Positions 8,150-16,080 of a stretch of 41,443 nt of DNA are shown piece by piece. How positions within the stretch are numbered: the first letter of the stretch is position 1; every line of letters starts with the position of its first letter. The position numbers were made by a program, and so were the translations under genes. Where the stretch lies: contig CAZMSA010000009.1 in the NCBI GenBank assembly GCA_964568825.1, positions 1 to 41,443 of the forward strand, written 5' to 3'. The DNA comes from CAVVDT01 sp964568825. GTDB lineage: Bacteria; Pseudomonadota; Alphaproteobacteria; Rhizobiales; Aestuariivirgaceae. The notes under the pieces are model-generated. The model saw nothing but the letters and a program-made list of their open reading frames with translations. It was not told the DNA's origin and did not search any database.

Positions 8150-9195
8150 TACCCGGCATCCGTCAGACGGCCATCCTCCACCACCACCACCCCGTCGAGG
8201 CGGATGGTCGTGCCACGTACCGGCAAATCGAAATGGCCCTCGGTGAAGCGCCCGGCGAATTCATTGGCGCCGGTCGAATAGAGAAAGTTGCCGGCATAGG
8301 CGCGGATCTCGGTGCCGTTGGTGTCGCGCTTGTCGTACATGGCAAGCGCCTCGTAGCGCGCGCTCTGGTTGAGGCCCCAGCCCACATGGCTGGTGGCATA
8401 GGCATTCGGGTCACCCCAGGCGGCGAAATAGCGCCGCATCAGCTCGCCGTCGGCGCCTTTGCCCTCGATGGAGGTCACGAAATCGTTCTCGATGGCGAGA
8501 ATGAGGGGGCGCTCGAGATAGCGCTTGAAGGTGAGATTGACATCGCCCGCATCAAGCACCAGCCGACCGTTGACGGCACCGACGCGGGGAAAGCTCACCA
8601 CCACGCCGCCCGGCCAATGGGCGACGGTGCCTGGACGGTCGGTCCAGCCCCACACACCGGCGGTGCGCGCCTCGCACATGTCGACGGTGAGATCGCTGCC
8701 GGCGGCCGATGTGACGGTCATCTGGCGGGCGGCGCGGCAGCGCTTCACCGCCGCCTTGACGCGGGCTTCCATGGCGGCATCGGGCACCAGGCGTTCCAGC
8801 GCATCGGGGTGCTCGTTCGACACCATCAACAAGCGTGCCTTGCCGCCTGACAGGATATCGGGGAGTTCCGGGGCGTGCAGCAGGCCTTCCACCGTCAGGT
8901 CGACGACCAGCGAGACTTCGCGCAGCGAGGCGATCGCTGCCTTGTGGCCTGAAAGCGCCCGGCTGGCGCCGGTGGAACGCACCGGCACCGGCGATGCTTG
9001 AGGCGGCGAGGCGACCACCACATGGAACGCCCTGACCCCGAGGCGCTGCAGCGCCAGTTCGGCAAGCTGCACGTTCAGCGGTCGCGATTGGGTCTCCGAG
9101 AGGATCGCAACGTCATCGCCGGCCTTGACCTTGCACAGGGTGAACACCCGTTGAAAGGCGTCGATCCACTTGCCCTCGATACGGTCACTGAGCAT
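8149..9195 (-). CDS. NicX-like dioxygenase family protein (2,5-dihydroxypyridine 5,6-dioxygenase type)
   Basis: A 348-residue protein of the family that holds NicX, the iron enzyme opening 2,5-dihydroxypyridine to N-formylmaleamate; relatives are often labelled leucyl aminopeptidase (M29-like). By recall of Pseudomonas NicX I see the same ordered motifs: AGSDL, WGWTDRPG then HWPGG, RLVLDAGDV...FKRY, TSHVGWGL, GNFLYSTGANE and HFDLPVRG. The metal ligands proposed for NicX (His, Ser, His, Asp) correspond to His270, Ser307, His321 and Asp323, with near-identical spacing. There is no strong ribosome binding site; the gene overlaps the lyase gene by 11 bases, suggesting coupled translation. The true substrate could be a related hydroxypyridine or another ring, and no maleamate amidase or maleate isomerase gene is in the window. 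Confidence 0.78.
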   Translation of the reverse strand: MLSDRIEGKWIDAFQRVFTLCKVKAGDDVAILSETQSRPLNVQLAELALQRLGVRAFHVVVASPPQASPVPVRSTGASRALSGHKAAIASLREVSLVVDLTVEGLLHAPELPDILSGGKARLLMVSNEHPDALERLVPDAAMEARVKAAVKRCRAARQMTVTSAAGSDLTVDMCEARTAGVWGWTDRPGTVAHWPGGVVVSFPRVGAVNGRLVLDAGDVNLTFKRYLERPLILAIENDFVTSIEGKGADGELMRRYFAAWGDPNAYATSHVGWGLNQSARYEALAMYDKRDTNGTEIRAYAGNFLYSTGANEFAGRFTEGHFDLPVRGTTIRLDGVVVVEDGRLTDAG

Positions 9196-10180
9196 TGGAG
9201 ACGGCGGTTGCCCACATGCCGCAGATGGCGCCCGAGGTCACGTCTTCGCAGCGCGGGCCACGGCGGAAGCGGTCATACAACACGGTCCAGACCGAGTTCT
9301 CGCCGGCGCGATAGGGGCCGAACTTGAAATACATATCAGGGCCCAGACCCACGCCCTGATGCCCAATATGGCCGGTGACCAGCGCCACCGGCTTGCCGTT
9401 GGCGGCAATGGCGATGCGTCCGTTGCCGCGCGGGCCGGTCTTTACGTCGAAAACGAAGTCGATCCAGCCGCTTTCGGCCGCCGGTATGTAGTTGCCGTAA
9501 CGCTTGACCGCAATCTCGGTGGTGCAAGCGTTCTGGTAGCGCCAGTCGGTGACCGGCATGTTGGCCTGCCAGGCAACCAGCGCCCGTGTCTGTTTGTCGT
9601 GGGGACGGTTCGATACCAGTGTCTCGCCCGGTTTGCAGTGATCCGGTCGCTCTGCCGTGCCCAGCGGTTCGACCTTCACCTCATCGGTCTCCGTCGTGAT
9701 GACGATCTTGCCCTTGTCGAGTCGAAGGGCCAGGAACGGACTATAGGATTTCTGTGCCGCCGGGGTAATCTGGCGCTTCCATTGGGCCATCAGGTATCGG
9801 TGGTCGTCCTGGGGGATCGGATTGGCAAGCTTCATGGAAAACGCGTACCAGACCTCGTCGCCGTAGGGCACCTGCACCTTGTGTTTCTCCCACACCTCGG
9901 CGCGCTCGCTGCACCCCTTGGCATCGGCGGCGCACAGCGGTCGGATCGACAGTTGCAGCGCCTGCTTGCCCTGGCGAGCATCACCCGCAACGAAGCGCAC
10001 GGTGCCGGCACTCTGCTCGAAATTCTTCTTGTAAAAGAGCCCGCTGCCGGCAGCGAAGGTCTTGCCCTCGAAATTGTCCTTCAGCACCGGAATGAGCGGT
10101 TGGGCCCTTGCTGCATGGGGTGCGGCGTTCCCCACCACAAATACAGCCGCCACGACCGCCAGATACCGCCCGATCTTCAT
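9185..10180 (-). CDS. Secreted polysaccharide lyase (heparin lyase I-like)
   Basis: A 331-residue protein with a signal peptide (MKIGRYLAVVAAVFVVGNAA, cleavage probably after ARAQ at about residue 27). The mature part is a single beta-jelly-roll of the heparin-lyase-I-like polysaccharide lyase family: NFEGKTFAAGSGLFYKKN, SERAEVWEKHKVQVPYGDE, WYAFSMKL, YLMAQWKRQ and a closing WIDFVFDVKTGPRGNGRI and PDMYFKFGPYR. These enzymes cut uronate-containing glycans by beta-elimination. The start at 10180 is chosen for the signal peptide and the GAGGTGAAAGC ribosome binding site; an ORF from 10222 would lose both. It is the first gene of the operon and lies behind the MITE, downstream of ugd. A substrate made from UDP-glucuronate is a reasonable inference. 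Confidence 0.82.
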   Translation of the reverse strand: MKIGRYLAVVAAVFVVGNAAPHAARAQPLIPVLKDNFEGKTFAAGSGLFYKKNFEQSAGTVRFVAGDARQGKQALQLSIRPLCAADAKGCSERAEVWEKHKVQVPYGDEVWYAFSMKLANPIPQDDHRYLMAQWKRQITPAAQKSYSPFLALRLDKGKIVITTETDEVKVEPLGTAERPDHCKPGETLVSNRPHDKQTRALVAWQANMPVTDWRYQNACTTEIAVKRYGNYIPAAESGWIDFVFDVKTGPRGNGRIAIAANGKPVALVTGHIGHQGVGLGPDMYFKFGPYRAGENSVWTVLYDRFRRGPRCEDVTSGAICGMWATAVSNAQ

Positions 10181-10331
10181 GCTTTCACCTCGTTGTCCAT
10201 CGCCCCGATACATGACCACCACAGGGCCTCAAGGTCAATCGTGGCAACAAAATGTTTGTTTCCCATCATAGCGCTTTGCGGCATGCTGAGGCCATGCGCA
10301 AGGCGGTAGCCGAATACCTTTCCGGCTTGCG
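10181..10331. promoter_or_regulatory. Non-coding stretch upstream of the lyase operon
   Basis: These 151 bases lie between the lyase start and the MITE-like element. The lyase operon's own promoter should lie here, or in the element, if the operon is not read through from ugd. I see no clear -35/-10 pair or operator. Confidence 0.35.
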
Positions 10332-10605
10332 CTAGGGTCTGTTGAGTATCACGGTTGCGGCGCTGGCGTGGCCCATTTTGTTTCTGGCTAGCTTTGAGGG
10401 GCGCCGCAGGGCCCACCCCTTCAAGCCGCTCAAAGTGACGTCCAGAGGCAAAATGGGCCACGTCCCTTCGGGATTTGACAGGATTGGCCCATCTTCACGC
10501 GGCTTCGTCGTCGAATATGCCAGCATGTCCTTCCTCCTCAACCCCGCAAATCTGGGCCAATCCTGTCAAACCGGCACCACAACCGTGATTCTCAACAGGC
10601 CCTAG
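10332..10605. mobile_element. MITE-like element with 26-bp terminal inverted repeats
   Basis: The ends 10332-10357 and 10580-10605 are inverted repeats matching at 24 of 26 bases; both begin CTAGGG and continue with CTGTTGAG and ATCACGGTTG. Inside are two further perfect inverted pairs: 14 bp (CGTGGCCCATTTTG at 10367-10380 with 10449-10462) and 17 bp (10474-10490 with 10554-10570). The CTAG at both outer ends could be part of the repeats or a target duplication of TA or CTAG. No transposase is present, so this would be a non-autonomous element mobilised in trans. An 87-codon frame inside is probably not a gene. The right end overlaps the stop codon of ugd. Confidence 0.75.
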
Positions 10606-11918
10606 TCCGACATGATCGGCGGCCGTCCCAGGCTGATATAGGTGAAGCCGGCACGGGCCATTTCGCCGGTGAGATAGATGTTGCGGAAATCGATTACCAG
10701 CTGCGTCTTCATGATCTGCGCCAGGCGTTCGAGATCGAGGCCGCGGAACAGGTTCCATTCGGTGAGCACCACTACGGCATCGGCACCGGTGGCCGCTTCG
10801 TAGGCATCTTCCACCCAGTCGATGCCGGAAAAGTGTCGCCTGGCGGCCTTCTCGGCTACGGGATCGCAGGCTGCCACGCTGGCACCAGCCGCTGTCAGCG
10901 CCGGCACCAGGGTGAGGCTGGCGGCGCGGCGCATGTCGTCGGTATCGGCCTTGAAGGCCAGCCCGAACACGGCAATGCGCTTGCCCGCAAGATCGCCGCC
11001 GACGGCCTCCGCCACCCGTCCGGCGAGGCCCTCCACCCGCCGGTCATTGGCCGACTTGGCGGCTTCGACAACGCTGAGCTGGCGCTTTGCCGCGCGGCCC
11101 GTCGCCACCAGCGCACGAATATCCTTGGGCAGGCACGAGCCGCCAAAACCCGGACCCGGTTGCAGATAATCGAGGCCAATGCGTGAATCGAGGCCCATGC
11201 CGCGGGTCACCGCCTGGATGTCCCCACTCAGTTCGCCGCACAGATCGGCCAGTTCGTTGACGAAGGCAATGCGGATGGCGAGATAGGCATTGGCGGCGTA
11301 TTTGATGAGTTCGGCCGATTCCAGTCCGGTGAACACGATGGGCACTCGCCGCATGACCAGTGGCAGATAAAGCTGGCGCAGCCGTTCGCGGGCCCGATCC
11401 CCCTCGGCGCCGATGACGATGCGGTCCGGATTGATGAAATCGCCTACCGCTGAACCCTCGCGCAAGAATTCCGGATTGGCCGCCATGTCGAAGTCAGCGT
11501 CGGGGTTTTCCGACTTGATGATGTCCTCGAGCTGCCGGGCCGTACCCACCGGCACTGTCGACTTGGTGACGACCACGGTGTAGTCGCTCAGCGAGCACGC
11601 GATATCGCGGGCGGCCTGATGGACGAAGGCCATGTCAGCCTCATCATCGCCACGCCGCGATGGCGTGCCGACCGCGATGAACACCACATCGGCCTCGGCG
11701 ACACAATCATAGGAAGTCGAAAAGGTCAGCCGGCCTGCCGCCATGTTATTGGCGACAAGCTGCTCCAGCCCCGGTTCGTGGATGGGGATCTTGCCTTCCT
11801 CCAGCATGGCGATACGTCCGGCGTCGCTGTCGATGCAAACGGTGTCGAAGCCGAAATCTGACAGACAGGCACCTGTGACCAGGCCAACATACCCGGCGCC
11901 GACAATGACCAGCCTCAT
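10602..11918 (-). CDS. ugd: UDP-glucose 6-dehydrogenase
   Basis: A 438-residue cytoplasmic enzyme that oxidises UDP-glucose to UDP-glucuronate with two NAD+, supplying acidic sugar for surface polysaccharides. It has the N-terminal dinucleotide fold (MRLVIVGAGYVGLVTGACLS), the central helical dimerisation domain with KYAANAYLAIRIAFVNELAD, the catalytic-Cys motif GPGFGGSCLPKD at about residues 255-266 and the C-terminal UDP-binding fold (VFGLAFKADTDDMRRA). The length is normal. The start overlaps the upstream methyltransferase stop (TAATG). The TAG stop lies within the outer CTAG of the MITE-like element, yet the protein appears full length. Confidence 0.96.
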   Translation of the reverse strand: MRLVIVGAGYVGLVTGACLSDFGFDTVCIDSDAGRIAMLEEGKIPIHEPGLEQLVANNMAAGRLTFSTSYDCVAEADVVFIAVGTPSRRGDDEADMAFVHQAARDIACSLSDYTVVVTKSTVPVGTARQLEDIIKSENPDADFDMAANPEFLREGSAVGDFINPDRIVIGAEGDRARERLRQLYLPLVMRRVPIVFTGLESAELIKYAANAYLAIRIAFVNELADLCGELSGDIQAVTRGMGLDSRIGLDYLQPGPGFGGSCLPKDIRALVATGRAAKRQLSVVEAAKSANDRRVEGLAGRVAEAVGGDLAGKRIAVFGLAFKADTDDMRRAASLTLVPALTAAGASVAACDPVAEKAARRHFSGIDWVEDAYEAATGADAVVVLTEWNLFRGLDLERLAQIMKTQLVIDFRNIYLTGEMARAGFTYISLGRPPIMSD

Positions 11919-12415
11919 TATTCAGTTTCCTTGCGATAAAGATAAAAACGGTCCTCGTGGGCACCGGGCGGCAGCGGCAGCGCATTGCAGCCGGCAACCG
12001 TCAATGGCAGGTCCGAAAGCACGAACCCCCCCGGCGCTAGTGCCGGCACGATGCCCGCCGAGACGATGCTTGCCATGACCCTGTTCTGCTCCTTGTCGAA
12101 GGAGCCCACGTCGGAATTCACCATGACGACCTTGCCGGCGTGGCGCGCTGCTGCTGCCGGCAGTGTTTCGGCGAGATCCCCGATGATAAGTTGATGATCC
12201 TCCGGCGTGCAGTCAGGATAGCTGTGCACCTGACGTTCGAAGACGTAGATCTCACGTTCTGGCAAATGCGCCCGCAAATGAGAGAAGGTGCGTCCCAGCC
12301 CCAGGCCAAGCTCGAACACGATGCCGGGCATCGTCTCGATTTCGCCGAAAACCCAGTTCAGACAGGCGTGCTGCGATTGCAGCCGGTACAGCAGTTTTTC
12401 CAGTCGGGTGATCAT
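11918..12415 (-). CDS. Class I SAM-dependent methyltransferase-like protein
   Basis: About 165 residues from an ATG at 12415, followed by a Rossmann-like fold with the SAM-binding motif VFELGLGLGRTFSHL, an acidic post-I segment (YVFERQ), and the later GDLAETLP and LAPGGFVLSDLPL. I prefer this start because MITRLEKLLYRLQSQHACLNW matches how relatives begin; the frame is open to an ATG at 12496, but those extra 27 residues are Pro-rich and look non-coding. Neither start has a strong ribosome binding site. The gene overlaps ugd (TAATG), so it is likely co-transcribed and may modify a sugar or lipid precursor of the same polysaccharide. The substrate is unknown. Confidence 0.75.
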   Translation of the reverse strand: MITRLEKLLYRLQSQHACLNWVFGEIETMPGIVFELGLGLGRTFSHLRAHLPEREIYVFERQVHSYPDCTPEDHQLIIGDLAETLPAAAARHAGKVVMVNSDVGSFDKEQNRVMASIVSAGIVPALAPGGFVLSDLPLTVAGCNALPLPPGAHEDRFYLYRKETE

Positions 12416-12595
12416 CGCCGGGTTGATCTGACCTTGATTAGATGCCAGGGGCGGGTTGGGGTAGCACAGCCGCCCTCGTGGAGGAAGCCGCGCCATATCA
12501 ACTATTTCACTGTTGCACCATTGCCGTGAACCTCCATATTATAGGACTGTCTCAAGCACTACCGGCGAGGGGTGGCATTGTACGGGGTTGCTTGA

Positions 12596-13444
12596 ATGCT
12601 CAAAAATCCGCTTGTCGTGCGATTCTGGGGGGTGAGGGGCAGTCTGCCTTCAGCATCTCCGTCAACAGCTGTCTATGGTGGCAATACGCCCTGCGTCGAA
12701 ATGCGTTGCGGCGATCGCCTGCTGGTATTCGATGCCGGGTCGGGCATGCCGTATCTCGGCCGGGCCATGGCCGAAGAGGCACCGCAGCGCATCGACATCC
12801 TGTTCAGCCATTGCCACTACGATCACATCGAAGGTCTTCCGTTTTTCGGGCCGCTGCACAATTCCGGCAACGAGGTCCACGTATGGTCCGGTCATCTGGA
12901 CGGGCACCTGTCGACGGCCGACATGATCCACAATTACATGCGCGAGCCCTATTTCCCTGTGGGGCCGGCGTGCTTTTCGGCCGCGATGCACTATCACGAC
13001 CTGGTGCCGGGCGACCGGCTTGATCTCGGCGACGGCATCAGCGTCGATTCCATAAAGCTCAAGCACCCCGGCGGGGCGGTGGCCTACCGGGTGGCCTACG
13101 GCGGACATTCAGCCGTCTATATGACCGATGTCGAGCACCAGCCCGGCCGCCTCAACGATGCCCTGGTGAAGTTCGCGCGCGGCTGCGATATCTTCATCTA
13201 CGATGCCATGTATACCGATGACAACTTCGCCCCCCATGCTGGCTACGGCCATTCCACCTGGCAACAAGGCGCCCGCCTCGCCGACGCCGCCGGTGTCGTG
13301 GACTATGTGGGGTTCCACCACAATCCCGACGCCACCGATGCCGACCTGGCCGAACGCGAACTGAAGCTCAAGCGCCTCAGACCCGGCAGCCGGCTGGCGC
13401 GTGAGGGCCTTACAATGGTGCCGCGCCGCAAGAAGGGCAAATGA
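12596..13444 (+). CDS. MBL-fold metallo-hydrolase
   Basis: A 282-residue metallo-beta-lactamase-fold protein. It begins with VVRFWGVRGSLP, common in this subgroup, and carries the metal motif H-x-H-x-D-H as SHCHYDH (His72, His74, Asp76, His77). Later metal-ligand candidates are the Asp in VYMTDVEH and a His near the C-terminus (VDYVGFHHNPD). The reaction cannot be read from the sequence; relatives include phosphodiesterases and PhnP-like enzymes. The gene ends one base before the likely GTG start of the cyclase, so the two are probably one operon. A role in cyclic-nucleotide turnover is an attractive but unproven idea. It is divergent from the methyltransferase-ugd pair. Confidence 0.88.
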   Translation: MLKNPLVVRFWGVRGSLPSASPSTAVYGGNTPCVEMRCGDRLLVFDAGSGMPYLGRAMAEEAPQRIDILFSHCHYDHIEGLPFFGPLHNSGNEVHVWSGHLDGHLSTADMIHNYMREPYFPVGPACFSAAMHYHDLVPGDRLDLGDGISVDSIKLKHPGGAVAYRVAYGGHSAVYMTDVEHQPGRLNDALVKFARGCDIFIYDAMYTDDNFAPHAGYGHSTWQQGARLADAAGVVDYVGFHHNPDATDADLAERELKLKRLRPGSRLAREGLTMVPRRKKGK

Positions 13445-13445
13445 C

Positions 13446-14810
13446 GTGCCCCGGCTTCCCGCACTGCCGGAAATCCTCAAAGACACCTTCAGGCGCCGCG
13501 CCGCGGTTGCCCTGCCGCCGCGTGTCCTTGAGGCCATCGAGCGCCAGGAAAATTCCGGTGAGGTGCTGGTCAAGCTGATCCAGCTTGCCGTTGTCGGCCT
13601 GTGGACGACGCTCTACCTGGTGGCGCCGCGCACCGATATGGGCACCTCGTTCTCGCCCGTTCCCTATGCGCTCGGTGGCTATATGGTGCTCAATGTCGTC
13701 GGCCTTTTCTGGGCCCTGCGCCGGGGTTTGCCGAACTGGGCCGTCTATCTCAACATCGTCCTCGATATCTCGGTGCTGACGGTGCTGATCTGGAGTTTTC
13801 ACATCCAGTACCGCCAGCCGCCTTCCTTCTACCTGAAGGCGCCGACCCTGCTCTATATCTTCATCTTCGTGGCGCTGCGGACCCTGCGCTTCCAGCCGCG
13901 CTTCGTCATTGCCGCCGGACTCACCGCGGCGGCTGGCTGGCTGGCGCTCACCGGCTATGCCATCCTGGCCGATCCCTCCAACATGATGATCACCCATAAC
14001 TACGTGCACTACATGACGTCGAATTCGATACTGGTAGGCGCCGAGATCGACAAGATCATCTCCATTCTCATGGTGACGGTGATTTTGGCGCTGGCGTTGC
14101 GGCGCGCCAACGACCTGTTGGTGGTTTCCGTTTCCGAGCAGGCAGCGGCGCGCGATCTGTCGCGCTTCTTCGACGCCGAGGTCGCCGACCGCATCCGGTC
14201 GAGCGAGACCACGGCCATGGCGGGCGACGGGATCAGGCGCGAGGCGGCGATATTGTTCGTCGATATCCGCAGCTTCACCCCCATGGCTGCCACCCTCGAT
14301 GCCGGCGAGGTAGTTGCCACGCTGGCGGCCTACGAGCGCCGCATCGTGCCGCTGATCCGCCAACACGGCGGCAGCATCGACAAGTTCCTGGGCGATGGCA
14401 TCATGGCGACCTTCGGCGCGGTCAACGATTCAACCACCTGCGCCGCCGATGCGCTCAGGGCGCTCGATGCCGTCATGGCCGAGGCCGAAGCCTGGAGCGA
14501 CGAGCCTGTCCTTTCGCGTATCACGCCTGAGCGGGTGAACGCCGCCGCGGCTTGCGGTGAGGTGCTGTTTTGTACGATGGGTGGCGAGAACCGGCTCGAA
14601 TACACCACCATCGGGGCCGCCGTTAACCTCGCCGCCAAGCTGGAAAAGCACAACAAGGTGTTGCCCGCCCGCGCCCTGACCGATGCCGCGACCTTTGACC
14701 GTGCCGTGGCGCAGGGCTATGAGCCCACGCACCAACCCCGCCGCGAGCGCCAGCACCTCGAAGCGGTGGACGAGGAAGTGGACCTGGTGGTGCTTCACGA
14801 GATCAGGTGA
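13446..14810 (+). CDS. Membrane-bound class III adenylate/guanylate cyclase
   Basis: About 454 residues from a GTG at 13446. The N-terminal half has about six hydrophobic spans (for example LIQLAVVGLWTTLYLVAP and YLNIVLDISVLTVLIWSF). After a linker helix comes a class III cyclase domain: REAAILFVDIRSFTP with the first metal Asp, DKFLGDGIMATFGA with the second Asp, and AAACGEVLFCTMGG...YTTIGAAVNLAAKLE. The GTG start, with GAAGGG upstream, leaves one base between this gene and the MBL gene; an in-frame ATG at 13401 would overlap by 44 bases. The product should be a nucleotide cyclase facing the cytoplasm. Whether it makes cAMP or cGMP is not decided here. Its 3' end overlaps the convergent amidotransferase by 8 bases. 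Confidence 0.88.
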   Translation: MPRLPALPEILKDTFRRRAAVALPPRVLEAIERQENSGEVLVKLIQLAVVGLWTTLYLVAPRTDMGTSFSPVPYALGGYMVLNVVGLFWALRRGLPNWAVYLNIVLDISVLTVLIWSFHIQYRQPPSFYLKAPTLLYIFIFVALRTLRFQPRFVIAAGLTAAAGWLALTGYAILADPSNMMITHNYVHYMTSNSILVGAEIDKIISILMVTVILALALRRANDLLVVSVSEQAAARDLSRFFDAEVADRIRSSETTAMAGDGIRREAAILFVDIRSFTPMAATLDAGEVVATLAAYERRIVPLIRQHGGSIDKFLGDGIMATFGAVNDSTTCAADALRALDAVMAEAEAWSDEPVLSRITPERVNAAAACGEVLFCTMGGENRLEYTTIGAAVNLAAKLEKHNKVLPARALTDAATFDRAVAQGYEPTHQPRRERQHLEAVDEEVDLVVLHEIR

Positions 14811-15516
14811 TCGCCGATCGGAAATTGCGATAAAGCTGTTCGGCACCGGCGTTGAATTCGGCCATGGCAGCGGTGGCCGCCGCGTCGAGATCACCCAGCG
14901 CGGCCGGCCCCAGGGTATTCTCGAGCGCCTGCTTGTAGGCTGGCACCTTGCCCCAGTTGACGACCGTGTCAGGCTCGACCTCCACATGGTACTGCATCGA
15001 CCATGCCTGGCGGCCGACGCGCATGGCCTGCACCCGGCAAACATCCGATGAGGCGAGAATGACGCTGTCATCCGGGGGCTGGGCGACGCAGACCGAATGC
15101 CATTGCAGCGCCTTCTGGCGTCGGGCCATGCCGGTAAAAATCGGGTCGCCCTGACCCTCGGCGGTCAGCTCCACATCGAGGATGCCGATTTCCGGCGGAC
15201 GCTGCGGCCCACAGGTACCGCCCATGGCGTCGGCGAGAAGCTGGTGGCCGAGGCAAAGACCGAGATAGGGCCGCTTGAGTTCCCCCACCCAGCGGCGAAT
15301 GGCCCGCTTTTCCTCAACCAGCCAGGGATGCGCCTCGACATCCCACACATCCATCGGCCCGCCCATCACCCACAAGGCATCGTAATCTTCAAGCGCCGGG
15401 ATGAGCTCACCCGCATCTAGTTCCACCGCGTCCCAGCGGACATCGTCCGCGGCGAGGAACTTGCGCAGCATGCCGGGATGTTCGCAATCGATGTGCTGGA
15501 AGACAAGGAGACGCAT
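14803..15516 (-). CDS. Class I glutamine amidotransferase family protein
   Basis: A 237-residue stand-alone class I glutamine amidotransferase-like protein. The nucleophile elbow YLGLCLGHQLLADAMGG provides the catalytic Cys, and SMQYHVEVEPDTV provides the His-x-Glu pair. The start at 15516 (MRLLVFQHIDCEHPG) is chosen over one at 15555 because the family begins this way and AGGA lies upstream. Such proteins resemble GMP synthase or gamma-glutamyl hydrolase domains and often serve as peptidases or ammonia donors. It lies 88 bases downstream of the doxX gene on the same strand and may belong to the bufferin transcript. A direct link is uncertain. Confidence 0.85.
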   Translation of the reverse strand: MRLLVFQHIDCEHPGMLRKFLAADDVRWDAVELDAGELIPALEDYDALWVMGGPMDVWDVEAHPWLVEEKRAIRRWVGELKRPYLGLCLGHQLLADAMGGTCGPQRPPEIGILDVELTAEGQGDPIFTGMARRQKALQWHSVCVAQPPDDSVILASSDVCRVQAMRVGRQAWSMQYHVEVEPDTVVNWGKVPAYKQALENTLGPAALGDLDAAATAAMAEFNAGAEQLYRNFRSAIT

Positions 15517-15603
15517 TGAGGCAATCCTTTGCGAGCGGGTTCGCCCCCCAAACACTAGCCCAATTGCTGGTGGCCGTCAGCCCGCCATGCCGCGGCGCCG
15601 AGC

Positions 15604-16080
15604 TCAGTCTCCTTGCATGACGGCGCCTTGTGGGGATTTCCGCGACCACCAGGACTTGATCAATTGGTCGAGCGAGAAGACGCCCGGCCCGCGCGCGATG
15701 ATGACGAGAAGGGCGATGGCCCAAAGTCCGTGGTCGATATAGGACCCGGGGTAGACGAAGATCTGGATGATCAGTGTCACACCCATCAACCCCAGGGCCG
15801 ATAGGCGCGAGGCAAGACCGATGACCAGCAGTGCTGGAAACAGATGCTCGGCCAGCGCCGCCAGGTTTGCCGCCACCACGGGATCGATGAGGGGAAGCTT
15901 GTACTCCTCGCGGAACAGATAGATGGCCGCGTCGGTGACGTGAAAGCCATCTACCTTGGTCTGGCCCGAGCGCCAGAAGATGGTGGCGACGACGAAGCGC
16001 GACAAAAGGGCGATGAAACTGTGGGGGACGGCATCGGCAATGTCGGTAAAGCGCGCGATGAGGCGGGCAACGCCAGTCAT
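15604..16080 (-). CDS. DoxX family membrane protein of the bufferin operon
   Basis: A 158-residue DoxX-family protein with four predicted membrane spans (for example FIALLSRFVVATIFWRSGQ, LPLIDPVVAANLAALAEHLF, SALGLMGVTLIIQIFV and HGLWAIALLVIIARGPG). Its ATG overlaps the bufC stop (ATGA), with GGAGACC upstream, so translation is coupled. DoxX proteins are regular partners of DUF692/DUF2063/DUF2282 operons; they sit in the inner membrane, and roles in redox or copper handling have been proposed. The exact role is not established. Confidence 0.9.
   Translation of the reverse strand: MTGVARLIARFTDIADAVPHSFIALLSRFVVATIFWRSGQTKVDGFHVTDAAIYLFREEYKLPLIDPVVAANLAALAEHLFPALLVIGLASRLSALGLMGVTLIIQIFVYPGSYIDHGLWAIALLVIIARGPGVFSLDQLIKSWWSRKSPQGAVMQGD

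Noticed and set aside
9170..10309. A 379-codon plus-strand frame opposite the polysaccharide lyase
   Set aside because: The lyase has a signal peptide, conserved motifs and a ribosome binding site; the antisense frame has none.
10342..10605. An 87-codon plus-strand frame inside the MITE-like element
   Set aside because: It begins inside the left terminal repeat, ends with the right terminal repeat and spans the internal hairpins, so its openness is explained by repeat structure. No transposase motif is seen.
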